This document shows, piece by piece, positions 35,643 to 45,031 of a stretch of 64,000 nt of DNA. The notes below the pieces were generated by a model. The model was given only the letters and a program-made list of their open reading frames with translations. It had not been told where the DNA came from and searched no databases. Position 1 is the first letter of the stretch. Each line of letters begins with the position of its first letter. This DNA is from DIGJ01 sp041821315 (GTDB lineage: Bacteria; Bacillota; Clostridia; Lachnospirales; Lachnospiraceae), in contig JBGUEO010000019.1 in the NCBI GenBank assembly GCA_041821315.1, forward strand, positions 18,534-82,533. Reading direction: 5' to 3'. The position numbers were made by a program, and so were the translations under genes.

Positions 35643-37166
35643 ATGATGAGTATGACGAGTTTAGTTGAAATGAAAAAAATTACAAAAAAGTTTCCAGGTG
35701 TGACTGCGCTAAGTGGAGTAAACTTTGATGTTCAACCAGGGGAAGTTCATATTTTATTAGGAGAAAACGGTGCCGGAAAGTCAACTCTTATGAAAATGTT
35801 AAGTGGTGCATATGAACCGACAGATGGCGTTTTGGTTGCCAATGGAAAGGAATTTCCAAGGTTTACACCAAAGATATCACAAGAAAATGGAATTAGTATA
35901 ATTTATCAGGAATTAAGTGTAATTAATGAAATTAGCATTCAGGAAAATATATTTGTTGGAAAGTTATTAGCAAAATCGGTTTTAGGTCTTAAGATAGTAG
36001 ATAATAAGCTTATGAGGAAAAGAACGCAGGAAGTATTAGATGAAATCGGCTTGAAAAGAAGTCCGGAAACACCAGTTGGACAGTTATCAATATCAGAAAA
36101 GCAGATGGTAGAAATTGCAAAAGCGGTTGCTTTTGACGCAAAAGTTATCATTATGGATGAACCTACCTCATCCTTAACTACAGAAGAAATCAATCATTTA
36201 TTTGAAATTGTAAATAGATTAAAGAAACAAGGAAGAGGGATTGTATTTATCTCTCACAAGTTAGATGAAGTTTTGGCAATTGGTGATCGAGTTACAATTC
36301 TAAAGGATGGACAATATGTTGGAACCTATCCAATCTCAGAAATGGATGAAGATCGTCTTGTCAAACGAATGGTTGGACGTGAAATCAAGGGTACTTATTT
36401 AAAAGATCCAGATAAAGACTATGGAAACCAAATCATCTTTGAAGTAAAGGGCTTAACTCGAAAAGATGAATATGTAAAAGATATTAGCTTTACATTAAGG
36501 CGAGGGCAAATATTGGGATTTTCAGGGCTTGTTGGAGCAGGACGTACCGAACTTATGGAAGCTATATATGGAGCTGCACCAATAAAAGCAGGCACTATTA
36601 CATTAATGGGGAAAACATTGAAAATTAAGCAACCTTACGATGCATTAAAAGCTGGAATTGCCCTTGTTACAGAAAATAGGCGCGAAACAGGATTTTCTCC
36701 CTACTTTAGTATCAAACAGAACTTAAATCAAGCAAAAAATCTAAAAGAGAGTAAATTCGGCGGAATGACTGGCCTAATTAATAATGTTCAAGAAGCAAAG
36801 GTAGCAGAAGAACAAAAAATAGCGATGCAGATTAAATGTGCAACGACAGAACAAGTTATTACTGAGTTATCTGGTGGAAATCAACAAAAAGTAATTTTAG
36901 GAAGATGGATGGCATCCAATCCAAAGCTTATTATCTTCGATGAACCAACCAAAGGAATTGATGTTGGTACAAAATCTGAGATTTATAAACTAATGAGAGG
37001 TCTTGCAGAAAAAGGGATTGGAGTGCTTGTTGTTTCTTCTGAACTTCCAGAGCTGCTATCAACATGTGACCGGATTATCGTATTTAACGAAGGTAAGAAC
37101 AATGGTGAATTTTCTTCTAGTGAGGCAACGGAAGAAGAATTAGTTCGTGCGGCAACTACAGAATAA
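35643..37166 (+). CDS. alsA: double-ATPase subunit of the allose-type ABC importer
   Basis: 507 residues, RbsA/AlsA type with two fused ATPase domains. First half: Walker A GENGAGKST, signature QLSISEKQ, Walker B VIIMDEPTSSL. Second half: the degenerate Walker A GLVGAGRTE usual in this family, signature LSGGNQQK, Walker B LIIFDEPTKGID. Two ATG codons in a row (35643, 35646) and a third at 35652 follow AAAGGA; the exact start is uncertain by three codons. Confidence 0.93.
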   Translation: MMSMTSLVEMKKITKKFPGVTALSGVNFDVQPGEVHILLGENGAGKSTLMKMLSGAYEPTDGVLVANGKEFPRFTPKISQENGISIIYQELSVINEISIQENIFVGKLLAKSVLGLKIVDNKLMRKRTQEVLDEIGLKRSPETPVGQLSISEKQMVEIAKAVAFDAKVIIMDEPTSSLTTEEINHLFEIVNRLKKQGRGIVFISHKLDEVLAIGDRVTILKDGQYVGTYPISEMDEDRLVKRMVGREIKGTYLKDPDKDYGNQIIFEVKGLTRKDEYVKDISFTLRRGQILGFSGLVGAGRTELMEAIYGAAPIKAGTITLMGKTLKIKQPYDALKAGIALVTENRRETGFSPYFSIKQNLNQAKNLKESKFGGMTGLINNVQEAKVAEEQKIAMQIKCATTEQVITELSGGNQQKVILGRWMASNPKLIIFDEPTKGIDVGTKSEIYKLMRGLAEKGIGVLVVSSELPELLSTCDRIIVFNEGKNNGEFSSSEATEEELVRAATTE

Positions 37167-37191
37167 TAATAATTAATATAGGAGAAAAATC

Positions 37192-38172
37192 ATGAGTAAA
37201 CACACACAAGTAGTAAAATCAAAAAAATCATTTAATGATTATTGGAGTTCATATAGTACCGTCGCAATTTTATTCATTATGCTTGCCATATTTAGTGCGC
37301 TGAGACCAAATGCTTTTTTAAGCAGTGGAAACTATGTAAAAATTATTGAGCAAAGTTCCATTACAATCTTGTTAGCATGTGGAGAATTTTTCGGTATTAT
37401 TCTTGGAGGCATTGACTTATCCGTCAGTTCGGTAATGGCTTTATCCGGTGTTGTATGCGCTAAATTGATGGTAGCCGGATGGAACCCAGTACTTGCAGTT
37501 TTAGTTGGAATCATATTGTTTGGTGCGGCATTAGGAGCAATTAATGGTGTATTAATCAATATTACAAAATTGCCACCATTTATCATCACATTAGGAACGC
37601 AAGCTATCTTTCGTGGATTTACATATATATTTAGTGATGCACGTTCCGTGTCTGGTATTAACATCGGGTTCACTAAATTTATTGGTGGAAAAATCGGTGG
37701 TGTAGTACCTATGCCAATTGTTATTGCATTAGTGGTTGCTATTCTTTTGATTTTCTTTACTACGAAGACTAGAGCCGGGCGTAACATTTATGCACTTGGT
37801 GGAAATCCAGTATCTGCATATTTTGCAGGAATTACGACGAATAAGCATCAGTTGCTAAGTTTTGTAATTTCTGGTGTTTGTGCTTCTTTAGCAGGAATGG
37901 TAAATATCGCGCGTCTTGGATCCGCAGAACCCAATGCAGGTACAGGATATGAAACATATGCAATAGCGGCTGTTATTATTGGTGGTACATCTTTCTTTGG
38001 TGGACAAGGAGTTATCTGGAAGGTAGTAATTGGTGGCTTGATTATTGGTACTATTAATAATGGACTAAACATGGTTGGACTTTCTTCTTACTATCAGCAA
38101 ATTGCGATGGGAGTTCTTATTATTTTAGCAGTAACATTAGATCGTTTCTTCGGTGCTAGCAAGAATAAATAA
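37192..38172 (+). CDS. alsC: permease of the allose-type ABC importer
   Basis: 326 residues with about ten membrane helices and RbsC-family motifs: GIILGGIDLSVSSVMALSG, PPFIITLGTQAIFRG, RAGRNIYALGGNPVSAYFAGI. Works as a dimer with the double ATPase and the binding lipoprotein. 25 bases after the ATPase gene, 44 before the epimerase gene. Confidence 0.93.
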   Translation: MSKHTQVVKSKKSFNDYWSSYSTVAILFIMLAIFSALRPNAFLSSGNYVKIIEQSSITILLACGEFFGIILGGIDLSVSSVMALSGVVCAKLMVAGWNPVLAVLVGIILFGAALGAINGVLINITKLPPFIITLGTQAIFRGFTYIFSDARSVSGINIGFTKFIGGKIGGVVPMPIVIALVVAILLIFFTTKTRAGRNIYALGGNPVSAYFAGITTNKHQLLSFVISGVCASLAGMVNIARLGSAEPNAGTGYETYAIAAVIIGGTSFFGGQGVIWKVVIGGLIIGTINNGLNMVGLSSYYQQIAMGVLIILAVTLDRFFGASKNK

Positions 38173-38216
38173 AATTGACACAAATAATTGGGCAAAGACA
38201 ACAAAGGAGATATAAG

Positions 38217-38891
38217 ATGAAGGCAGAATTTTCACCATCACTTATGTGCATGGATTTTTTAAAGATTAAAGAGCAAATGAAAATATTAAATAATAGGGTA
38301 GATATGTATCACGTTGATATTATGGATGGACATTTTTGTAAAAACATTACGCTTTCTCCGGACTTAATTAAAGTCTTTGGAAAAGAGGCTACTAAGCCGA
38401 TGGATGTTCATTTAATGACGACAGAACCGATGGATTGGATTGAATTGGTTGCAAAAGCGGGTGCAACCTATATTTCTCCACATGCAGAAACAATTAATAC
38501 GAATGCATTTCGTGTTATGAACCTTATCAAGAATTTAGGATGTAAGACAGGAGTTGTATTAAATCCTGCAACCCCTTTAAGTTTTGTAGAACCGTATTTA
38601 AGTAAAATTGATTTATTAACCATTATGTCCGTTGATGTTGGATTTGCAGGTCAACCCTTTATTGAAGAAATGTTAGATAAAATTGCACAAGCAAAGTCTT
38701 TGAGGGATGAGAAGGGTTATACATACAAAATTCAAATTGATGGTTCTTGTAATAAAAAGACGTTTAAACGATTAGCAGATGCTGGTGTGGAAGTATTTAT
38801 CGTTGGTTCATCTGGATTATTTGGACTTGATAAAGATTTAAAAAAAGCTTGTGACCAAATGTTTGCAGACTTTGAAGAGGCAACTAAGTAG
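38217..38891 (+). CDS. alsE: D-allulose-6-phosphate 3-epimerase (AlsE-like)
   Basis: 224 residues starting at 38217 after AAAGGAG. Ribulose-phosphate 3-epimerase fold, but with AlsE features remembered from E. coli: SPSLMCMDFLK, DIMDGHF, TLSP, the HAETINTNAFR helix, GFAGQPFIEEMLDK, IDGSCN and FIVGSSGLF. Converts allulose-6-phosphate to fructose-6-phosphate, the last step before glycolysis. Confusion with Rpe is possible, but the SLMCMD and QPFIEEMLDK segments and the neighbours favour AlsE. Confidence 0.87.
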   Translation: MKAEFSPSLMCMDFLKIKEQMKILNNRVDMYHVDIMDGHFCKNITLSPDLIKVFGKEATKPMDVHLMTTEPMDWIELVAKAGATYISPHAETINTNAFRVMNLIKNLGCKTGVVLNPATPLSFVEPYLSKIDLLTIMSVDVGFAGQPFIEEMLDKIAQAKSLRDEKGYTYKIQIDGSCNKKTFKRLADAGVEVFIVGSSGLFGLDKDLKKACDQMFADFEEATK

Positions 38892-38905
38892 TTTGGAGGA
38901 TTGGA

Positions 38906-39835
38906 ATGAAAAACGAATACATACTAGGTATTGATGTTGGAGGAACGAACATCAGAGCTGGACTAGTAGATCAAACGTTCCAGTTATCGGAGTTTGTGAT
39001 TGAAAGTAGTAATCAAATCATGGATGAAAATCATGCGATAGACAAATTGGTTTGCTTTGTTGAAAAATATCTAGAGAACTATAGAAAAGAAAAAAATGTA
39101 GTTGGAATTTCAATCGGGTTTCCTTCTACCATAGATAAGTCACGTAAAAAGGTTCTATCCACTCCAAACATTAAAGGCTTAAATAATGTAGAGGTGGTAG
39201 ACGCTTTGGAAAAAAAATTAGGAATTAAAACCTATATAGATAAAGATGTTAATATGTTAATGCTTTTCGATATGTTTAAAGGAAGTATTCCTGATGTTGG
39301 TGTTACACTTGGATTTTATCTTGGAACTGGATTAGGGAATGCGATTACGATTGACGGAGAACTTCTCATAGGAAAAAATGGAGCTGCAGCTGAATTAGGG
39401 CATATTCCGTCTCGTGGATTTAAAGGAAATTGTGGCTGTGGAAATTCATCGTGTGTTGAATTATTTGCATCTGGTAAATATCTAAAATATTTATGTGATA
39501 CTTATTTTGAGGGTACTTTTATTGGTAACATCTTTAAAAAATATGTCAATCATCCTAGAATAAAGAAATTTATACACGACTTGGCAATTCCGGTAGCTAC
39601 AGAGATTAACATTTTAGATCCGGATTATATTATTATTGGAGGTGGACTTCCTCAGATGGAAGGTTTCCCCAAAAAAGAATTCGAGGATGCAATTCATGAA
39701 TTTGCAAGAAAACCTTATCCAGAGCAAGATTTAAAATTCTCATATTCCGTACCAACACAAGAAAATGGAGTGATTGGAGCTGGAATTTATGGATATAAGA
39801 TGAAAGAGACAACGATTAAAAGGAGAAGAGCATAA
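38906..39835 (+). CDS. alsK: ROK-family D-allose kinase
   Basis: 309 residues. N-terminal phosphate loop GIDVGGTNIRAG, GFPSTIDKS and STPNIKGL as in AlsK, catalytic-region DKDVN, GTGLGNA, and the ROK zinc motif around GHIPSRGFKGNCGCGNSSC. Phosphorylates the imported sugar at O6. Together with the RpiB isomerase and the AlsE epimerase it completes allose to fructose-6-phosphate. Starts after TTGGAGG, 14 bases after alsE. Confidence 0.87.
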   Translation: MKNEYILGIDVGGTNIRAGLVDQTFQLSEFVIESSNQIMDENHAIDKLVCFVEKYLENYRKEKNVVGISIGFPSTIDKSRKKVLSTPNIKGLNNVEVVDALEKKLGIKTYIDKDVNMLMLFDMFKGSIPDVGVTLGFYLGTGLGNAITIDGELLIGKNGAAAELGHIPSRGFKGNCGCGNSSCVELFASGKYLKYLCDTYFEGTFIGNIFKKYVNHPRIKKFIHDLAIPVATEINILDPDYIIIGGGLPQMEGFPKKEFEDAIHEFARKPYPEQDLKFSYSVPTQENGVIGAGIYGYKMKETTIKRRRA

Positions 39836-40279
39836 ATGAAGATAGCAATAGGAAATGATCATGTAGCAGTAGAGATGAAACAACAAATCACACAGCATTT
39901 ACAAGAAAAAGGAATTGACGTAATCAATTTTGGTACGGATTCCAATGAACGTTGTGATTACCCGGTATATGGTGAAGCGGTTGCAAATGCAGTTGCAAAA
40001 GGAGAAGTTGATTGTGGAATACTTATTTGTGGTACAGGTGTAGGAATTTCCCTATCTGCCAATAAGGTAAAGGGAGTACGTGCAATTGTTTGCAGTGAAC
40101 CATATTCTGCAAGACTTTCGAAGCAACACAACAATACAAATATTTTAGCGTTCGGAGCCAGAGTTATTGGAATCGAATTAGCAAAAATGATTGTAGATGA
40201 GTGGTTAACTGCGAAATTTGAAGGAGGAAGACATCAAAATCGTATTGATATGATTACAGAAATTGAAAACAAACAATAA
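39836..40279 (+). CDS. rpiB: RpiB-type ribose/allose-6-phosphate isomerase
   Basis: 147 residues, start codon directly abutting the kinase stop, after AAAAGGAG. MKIAIGNDHVAVEMKQ, DYPVYGE, the GTGVGISLSANK loop and the catalytic cysteine in VCSEPYSARL identify RpiB. RpiB of E. coli acts on ribose-5-phosphate and allose-6-phosphate; in this operon the second is the probable substrate. No clear terminator follows; 137 bases separate it from the chemoreceptor gene. Confidence 0.93.
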   Translation: MKIAIGNDHVAVEMKQQITQHLQEKGIDVINFGTDSNERCDYPVYGEAVANAVAKGEVDCGILICGTGVGISLSANKVKGVRAIVCSEPYSARLSKQHNNTNILAFGARVIGIELAKMIVDEWLTAKFEGGRHQNRIDMITEIENKQ

Positions 40280-40416
40280 TAGTTGATATTATTTGCTAAA
40301 TAAAAAATATTTTGAGCTTTTGCTAAAACAACCGTTTTTTGCGATAAGCTTAAGATATTTTTTTAAAGGCTTGAAAATGAGGAAAATACGAAGTATCGAT
40401 TAAGTAAGGGGTATAT

Positions 40417-42123
40417 ATGAATCAAAAGTTAAGAAATTTAAATATTTCGCAAAAATTGAAATTTTATTTTGGAATTATTACGGGGGGATTTATTCTCGCA
40501 ATTATTGTTGCGTTGATATCTCTTACGGTTGTGACATTAAATTTTAAACACTATCATGATGTTTCTTTTAAAGCTACTACGGTACAATTGAACATGCAAA
40601 AGAAACTTGAGGCAGCAGCAAAAAATATTTTATGGGCATGTACCACTTCGGAGGAAGCGTTAGTATCGGAACGAATTGAAGCGGCAAAATCTGAATTAAC
40701 TGAATTGAATAACAACTTTATAATATTAAAGCAATTGTGGAATAGCAATTCTGGTATATTATCGGACTTAGAAGATGTGCTTGATAGCAATTCAAAATAT
40801 GAAGAAACTATGTTTATTCTCTCTACATCGGGGAATGATGCGGGTGCACTGAAGTTTTATAATTCGTATTATGCGGAAAGTTTAGTCAAAGCGAGTCAAC
40901 TTCTAGAAGTGATAGGAAACAATATTGATACTAGTGTTGCTAAAGATTTTACAACTTCTACAAAACTAGCATTATTATCTTTAATTAGTACCTTAATACT
41001 ATCAATTTGTAGTGTATGTATAGCAATCTATAGTATTAAGCGTTTAACTATTACAATTACACCACCTATAAAAGAAATTGAACGAGCAGCAAAGGCTATG
41101 GCAGAAGGTAATCTACAGGTTGATATTACGTATGAATCAAAGGATGAGCTTGGCAGCTTAGCGGATAGTATGCGTTATACTACACAAGGGATTAATAAGA
41201 TAATAGGAGATATCGAATATTGTTTGCAAACAATAGGGGATGGAAACTTCTGTTTTGAAAGTAATTGCAGTGAAGATTATATTGGTGATTATGTGCCTAT
41301 ACATAAGAATATGAATCATATTGCAGATAAACTAAGTTTTGCAATTTCTGAAATAAAGAACTTTGCCTCACAAGTATCTTACGGCGCAGAAAATCTTTCA
41401 GATGGAGCACAATGCTTAGCAGAAGGAGCAGCAGAACAGGCAAGTGCGGTTGAAGAATTGGTTGTTTCGATTGGTGGAATTACAAATCAAGTAGTAGAAA
41501 CTGCTACATCAGTGAAAGAGGCAGATAAAATGGCAGAGTCTGTTGCAAATGAAGCTAACATGAGTAGTGAACATATGAAACGGATGACGGACGCTATGAC
41601 CCGTATTACGGAAACATCGTCACAAATAGAAGCGATTATCCAAAGTATTGAGCAGATCGCTTCACAAACAAATCTTTTGTCTCTGAATGCAGCGATTGAA
41701 GCTGCTAGAGTCGGAGAGGCTGGAAAGGGATTTGCGGTGGTAGCAGATGAAATTCGAGAACTTGCAAATCAAAGTGCTTTAGCAGCTATGAATACACGCA
41801 AATTAATTCAATCGACGGTATATGAAATACAAAGTGGTAATGAAATCGTAGAGTTAACCTCTGTATCGTTAGAACAGGTGTTAAATGCAATAGAAGATAT
41901 GCGAAGCGTTATTCAAAAAGTAACTGTTTTAACTACGCAGCAAGCGACTGCCATGAAAGAAATTGATAGTGGTATTGAACAAATTTCAGCAGTCGTGCAA
42001 AATACATCAGCTACAGCAGAAGAAAGTTCTGCCACTAGTGAAGAACTTGCAGCGCAAGCAGGTGCATTAGATGGATTAATGACCCAATTTAAGACAAGAG
42101 AAAGAGAAGAGGCACAGATATGA
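40417..42123 (+). CDS. methyl-accepting chemotaxis protein
   Basis: 568 residues. Membrane helix about 20-40, an extracytoplasmic four-helix-bundle sensor (about 41-185), second helix (about 186-208), HAMP (about 210-262), and a cytoplasmic signalling coiled coil with the conserved tip IEQIASQTNLLSLNAAIEAA and GFAVVADEIRELA. It passes ligand information to CheA/CheW. Directly downstream of the allose-type operon and overlapping the DUF4867 gene by 4 bases. It may detect the sugar or its binding protein, but that is inference from place. Confidence 0.95.
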   Translation: MNQKLRNLNISQKLKFYFGIITGGFILAIIVALISLTVVTLNFKHYHDVSFKATTVQLNMQKKLEAAAKNILWACTTSEEALVSERIEAAKSELTELNNNFIILKQLWNSNSGILSDLEDVLDSNSKYEETMFILSTSGNDAGALKFYNSYYAESLVKASQLLEVIGNNIDTSVAKDFTTSTKLALLSLISTLILSICSVCIAIYSIKRLTITITPPIKEIERAAKAMAEGNLQVDITYESKDELGSLADSMRYTTQGINKIIGDIEYCLQTIGDGNFCFESNCSEDYIGDYVPIHKNMNHIADKLSFAISEIKNFASQVSYGAENLSDGAQCLAEGAAEQASAVEELVVSIGGITNQVVETATSVKEADKMAESVANEANMSSEHMKRMTDAMTRITETSSQIEAIIQSIEQIASQTNLLSLNAAIEAARVGEAGKGFAVVADEIRELANQSALAAMNTRKLIQSTVYEIQSGNEIVELTSVSLEQVLNAIEDMRSVIQKVTVLTTQQATAMKEIDSGIEQISAVVQNTSATAEESSATSEELAAQAGALDGLMTQFKTREREEAQI

Positions 42124-42761
42124 CATTTGAACAGGTGAAAGAGGGGAATGCAAATAAAAAAATATATAAGGTAACGGATGATGCGTTTAAATGTTTTGGA
42201 AAGGTATATGATTATGACACCAAAGAATTAATCGAATATGCTACAAAAAATATAGAGGTGCCTAAAATTGGTGATTTCTATCAGGCTTCGGATGCTGGGT
42301 TGGAAAGCATAGCAGTAGTTCAAACCATTTCTGAAGATTTATTTGGAGGACTCATAGTACAGGCAGGGCCATGTACGGGACATAATCAAGCCTTAACAGG
42401 GTTTGAATATCATCAGGGGAGTGAAGTCGTCATTGCAGTCACCGATTGTGTCTTAATTTTAGGAAAGCGTGAGAATATGGAAGGAAATACTTATCAAGGT
42501 GAAAAGGCAGAACTGTTTTATGTGAAAAAGGGACAGGTAGTTGAATTATATGGAACAACGCTTCATTACACACCTTGTAAAGTGGACGATTTCTTTATGA
42601 CTGTTGTTTTACTATTAAAAGGTACGAATGAAGCACTCGATAAACCAATTGGAATTTGCAGGAAGAAGAATAAATATTTTATTGCACATTCTTCTCAAAC
42701 CGAAAAAATTAAAGTGGGAAATTATCCAGGCTTGTTGGGTGAGCTGATTTTTATTCAATAA
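42120..42761 (+). CDS. DUF4867-like (cupin-type) protein coupled to a chemoreceptor
   Basis: 213 residues, soluble, no signal peptide. I recognise it tentatively as DUF4867, a family of unknown reaction with a cupin-like beta-rich fold resembling ureidoglycolate-lyase proteins (GHNQALTGFEYHQGSEVVIA, then a YGTTLHYTPC segment with possible metal-binding residues). It starts inside the chemoreceptor stop (ATGA), so translation is coupled. Its neighbours suggest a role on a sugar or sugar acid linked to the allose-type pathway, but no reaction can be assigned. Confidence 0.7.
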   Translation: MTFEQVKEGNANKKIYKVTDDAFKCFGKVYDYDTKELIEYATKNIEVPKIGDFYQASDAGLESIAVVQTISEDLFGGLIVQAGPCTGHNQALTGFEYHQGSEVVIAVTDCVLILGKRENMEGNTYQGEKAELFYVKKGQVVELYGTTLHYTPCKVDDFFMTVVLLLKGTNEALDKPIGICRKKNKYFIAHSSQTEKIKVGNYPGLLGELIFIQ

Positions 42762-42783
42762 AATGAAATATAGTTTTGATTCA

Positions 42784-42825
42784 AAAGGAGTTGTACACAA
42801 AACGTAGTGACAGCTCCTTTTATTC
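42784..42825 (+). terminator. intrinsic terminator after the DUF4867 gene
   Basis: Stem AAAAGGAGTTGT (from 42784) with ACAGCTCCTTTT (to about 42821), one G-U pair, loop holding short GTAC/GTGAC arms, T-rich end. Same arm pattern as other terminators in the window. Confidence 0.75.
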
Positions 42826-42940
42826 GAGGTAGATTGTGAACATAAAAGTCCATACAAATTAAAACAAGCAACCTTTACTAGCTTTTTTGGAAGAAAAGTG
42901 GTATTATTTTTGGAAAGAATAAAATAATGGAGGATACGAG

Positions 42941-43438
42941 ATGGAACAATCATACACCGAAGCCAGTTGCAGACCTAAAAAATCAGCATCCGATTTTTTG
43001 AAAATAGTGGGTATATTTTTGGTAGCAATTGTATGTATCGGATTGCTATTATTTTCGGGACAGGTTATTTTACAAATTATTGGAGCGGCAGGAATTGTGG
43101 CTATAATTTATTTTTACCCAAGGTTAAATTATGAATATGAGTACATTTATTGCGATGGTCAGATTGATTTTGATAAAATCATGGGTGGCTCGAAAAGAAA
43201 AACTATCTTTAAAATGGATATGGACGAAATGGAAATCTGTGGATCAATAAAGACTGCAGAGTTAGCAGCCTTTAAAGATTTGAAGACAAAAGATTTTTCG
43301 TCCGGATTAAATGATGCAAAGACCTATGCGTTAATTGCAAGATTAAATAATGAGAGAGTACGTGTTTTATTCAATCCATCTGAAAAAATGGTAGAGCTTA
43401 TGTGGAGAAAATCTCCAAGAAAAGTATTGAAATATTAA
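42941..43438 (+). CDS. DUF6106-like membrane-anchored protein
   Basis: 165 residues. Two hydrophobic segments (about 22-40 and 42-60) followed by a roughly 100-residue cytoplasmic beta-rich domain with YEYIYCDGQIDFDKI and RVRVLFNPSEKMVELMW. I associate this pattern with DUF6106, found in Lachnospiraceae near guaB; the assignment is from memory. Function unknown. Start after ATGGAGG. Its 3' end precedes a separate guaB promoter. Confidence 0.65.
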   Translation: MEQSYTEASCRPKKSASDFLKIVGIFLVAIVCIGLLLFSGQVILQIIGAAGIVAIIYFYPRLNYEYEYIYCDGQIDFDKIMGGSKRKTIFKMDMDEMEICGSIKTAELAAFKDLKTKDFSSGLNDAKTYALIARLNNERVRVLFNPSEKMVELMWRKSPRKVLKY

Positions 43439-43469
43439 TAATTTTCTTCTTTGAAAATTATAATTTTGT

Positions 43470-43498
43470 TTGACTTATAGAGCTGGGTTTATTATACT
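43470..43498 (+). promoter_or_regulatory. sigma-A promoter for guaB
   Basis: -35 TTGACT (43470-43475), 17-base spacer, -10 TATACT (43493-43498), 40 bases before guaB. Confidence 0.7.
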
Positions 43499-43538
43499 TC
43501 TAAATTAATACAGAAAAAGAGAGGATGGAAATTTTAAC

Positions 43539-44993
43539 ATGGGAACAATTATTGGCGACGGTATTACCTTTGATGATGTACTTTTAGTACCTTCTTATTC
43601 TGAGGTGATTCCAAATGAAGTAGACTTAACAACAAAGCTAACAAAAGAGATTACACTCAATATTCCAATGATGAGTGCAGGAATGGATACAGTTACTGAA
43701 CATAGGATGGCAATTGCGATGGCAAGGCAAGGTGGTATTGGTATCATTCATAAGAATATGTCGATTGAACAGCAAGCAGATGAAGTGGATAAGGTAAAAC
43801 GTTCGGAGTATGGAGTAATTACAGATCCATTTTTTTTGACAGCAGACCATACATTAGAAGACGCCAATAACCTAATGAAAAAATATCGTATTTCAGGCGT
43901 TCCTATTACCGAAGGGAAAAAATTAGTTGGAATTATTACAAATCGAGATTTGAAATTTGAAACTGATTTTTCAAAAAAAATCAAGGAATCCATGACAAGT
44001 GAAGGTCTTATTACCGCGAAGGAAGGAATTACATTAGAAGAAGCAAAAAAAATTCTGGGAAAGACTAGAAAAGAAAAACTTCCAATTATTGATAACGATG
44101 GAAATTTAAAGGGTTTAATAACAATTAAAGATATTGAAAAGCAAATTTTGTATCCATCTTCTGCGAAAGATAAGCAAGGACGTCTTCTTTGTGGGGCGGG
44201 AGTAGGAATTACTGCAAATGTACTTGATCGAGTGGATGCTTTAGTAAAAGCAAAGGTTGATGTTGTTGTGCTTGATTCTGCGCATGGTCATTCTGTAAAT
44301 GTTATTAATTGCGTTAAAATGATAAAAGAAAAATATAAAGATCTTCCTGTTGTTGCAGGAAATGTTGCGACTGGTGAAGCAACAAGAGATCTAATTGAAG
44401 CTGGAGCAGATGCTATCAAAGTTGGTATTGGTCCTGGTTCAATTTGCACGACTCGTGTTGTTGCAGGAATTGGAGTGCCTCAGATAACGGCAATTATGAA
44501 TTGTTACGAAGTGGCAAAAGAATATGAAATTCCAATTATTGCGGATGGAGGAATTAAGTATTCTGGGGATATGGCAAAAGCAATTGCGGCAGGAGCAAAT
44601 GTTTGCATGATGGGAAGTATTTTTGCTGGTTGTGATGAAAGTCCAGGAAGCTTTGAATTATTCCAAGGAAGAAAATATAAAGTATATCGTGGAATGGGAT
44701 CAATTGCTGCGATGGAAAATGGAAGTAAAGACAGATATTTCCAGGCTGATGCAAAAAAATTAGTTCCAGAAGGTGTGGAAGGCCGCGTTGCATATAAAGG
44801 AACCATTGAAGATACTGTATTTCAACTACTTGGTGGTATTCGTTCTGGTATGGGTTATTGTGGAACAAAGACCATCGAAGAATTAAAGAGAAATGGTAAA
44901 TTTGTTAAGATTTCTGCAGCATCTTTAAAAGAGAGTCATCCACATGATATTCATATTACAAAAGAAGCACCAAACTATAGTATTGATAATTAA
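43539..44993 (+). CDS. guaB: IMP dehydrogenase
   Basis: 484 residues. TIM-barrel IMPDH with the two CBS domains inserted at about residues 95-210. Catalytic cysteine loop GPGSICTTRVV, the GGIKYSGDMAKAIAAGA phosphate region and the YRGMGS flap are all intact. Oxidises IMP to XMP with NAD, the committed step to GTP. Own promoter; start after AGAGAGGA. Followed 38 bases later by an amidase gene. Confidence 0.97.
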   Translation: MGTIIGDGITFDDVLLVPSYSEVIPNEVDLTTKLTKEITLNIPMMSAGMDTVTEHRMAIAMARQGGIGIIHKNMSIEQQADEVDKVKRSEYGVITDPFFLTADHTLEDANNLMKKYRISGVPITEGKKLVGIITNRDLKFETDFSKKIKESMTSEGLITAKEGITLEEAKKILGKTRKEKLPIIDNDGNLKGLITIKDIEKQILYPSSAKDKQGRLLCGAGVGITANVLDRVDALVKAKVDVVVLDSAHGHSVNVINCVKMIKEKYKDLPVVAGNVATGEATRDLIEAGADAIKVGIGPGSICTTRVVAGIGVPQITAIMNCYEVAKEYEIPIIADGGIKYSGDMAKAIAAGANVCMMGSIFAGCDESPGSFELFQGRKYKVYRGMGSIAAMENGSKDRYFQADAKKLVPEGVEGRVAYKGTIEDTVFQLLGGIRSGMGYCGTKTIEELKRNGKFVKISAASLKESHPHDIHITKEAPNYSIDN

Positions 44994-45031
44994 CTTGTAG
45001 TTGTCAGCTTCATCACTTAGGATAAGGGAAT

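Noticed and set aside
43441..43538. Purine riboswitch upstream of guaB
   Set aside because: The gap is under 100 bases and holds a plain promoter; no aptamer-like paired region is visible.
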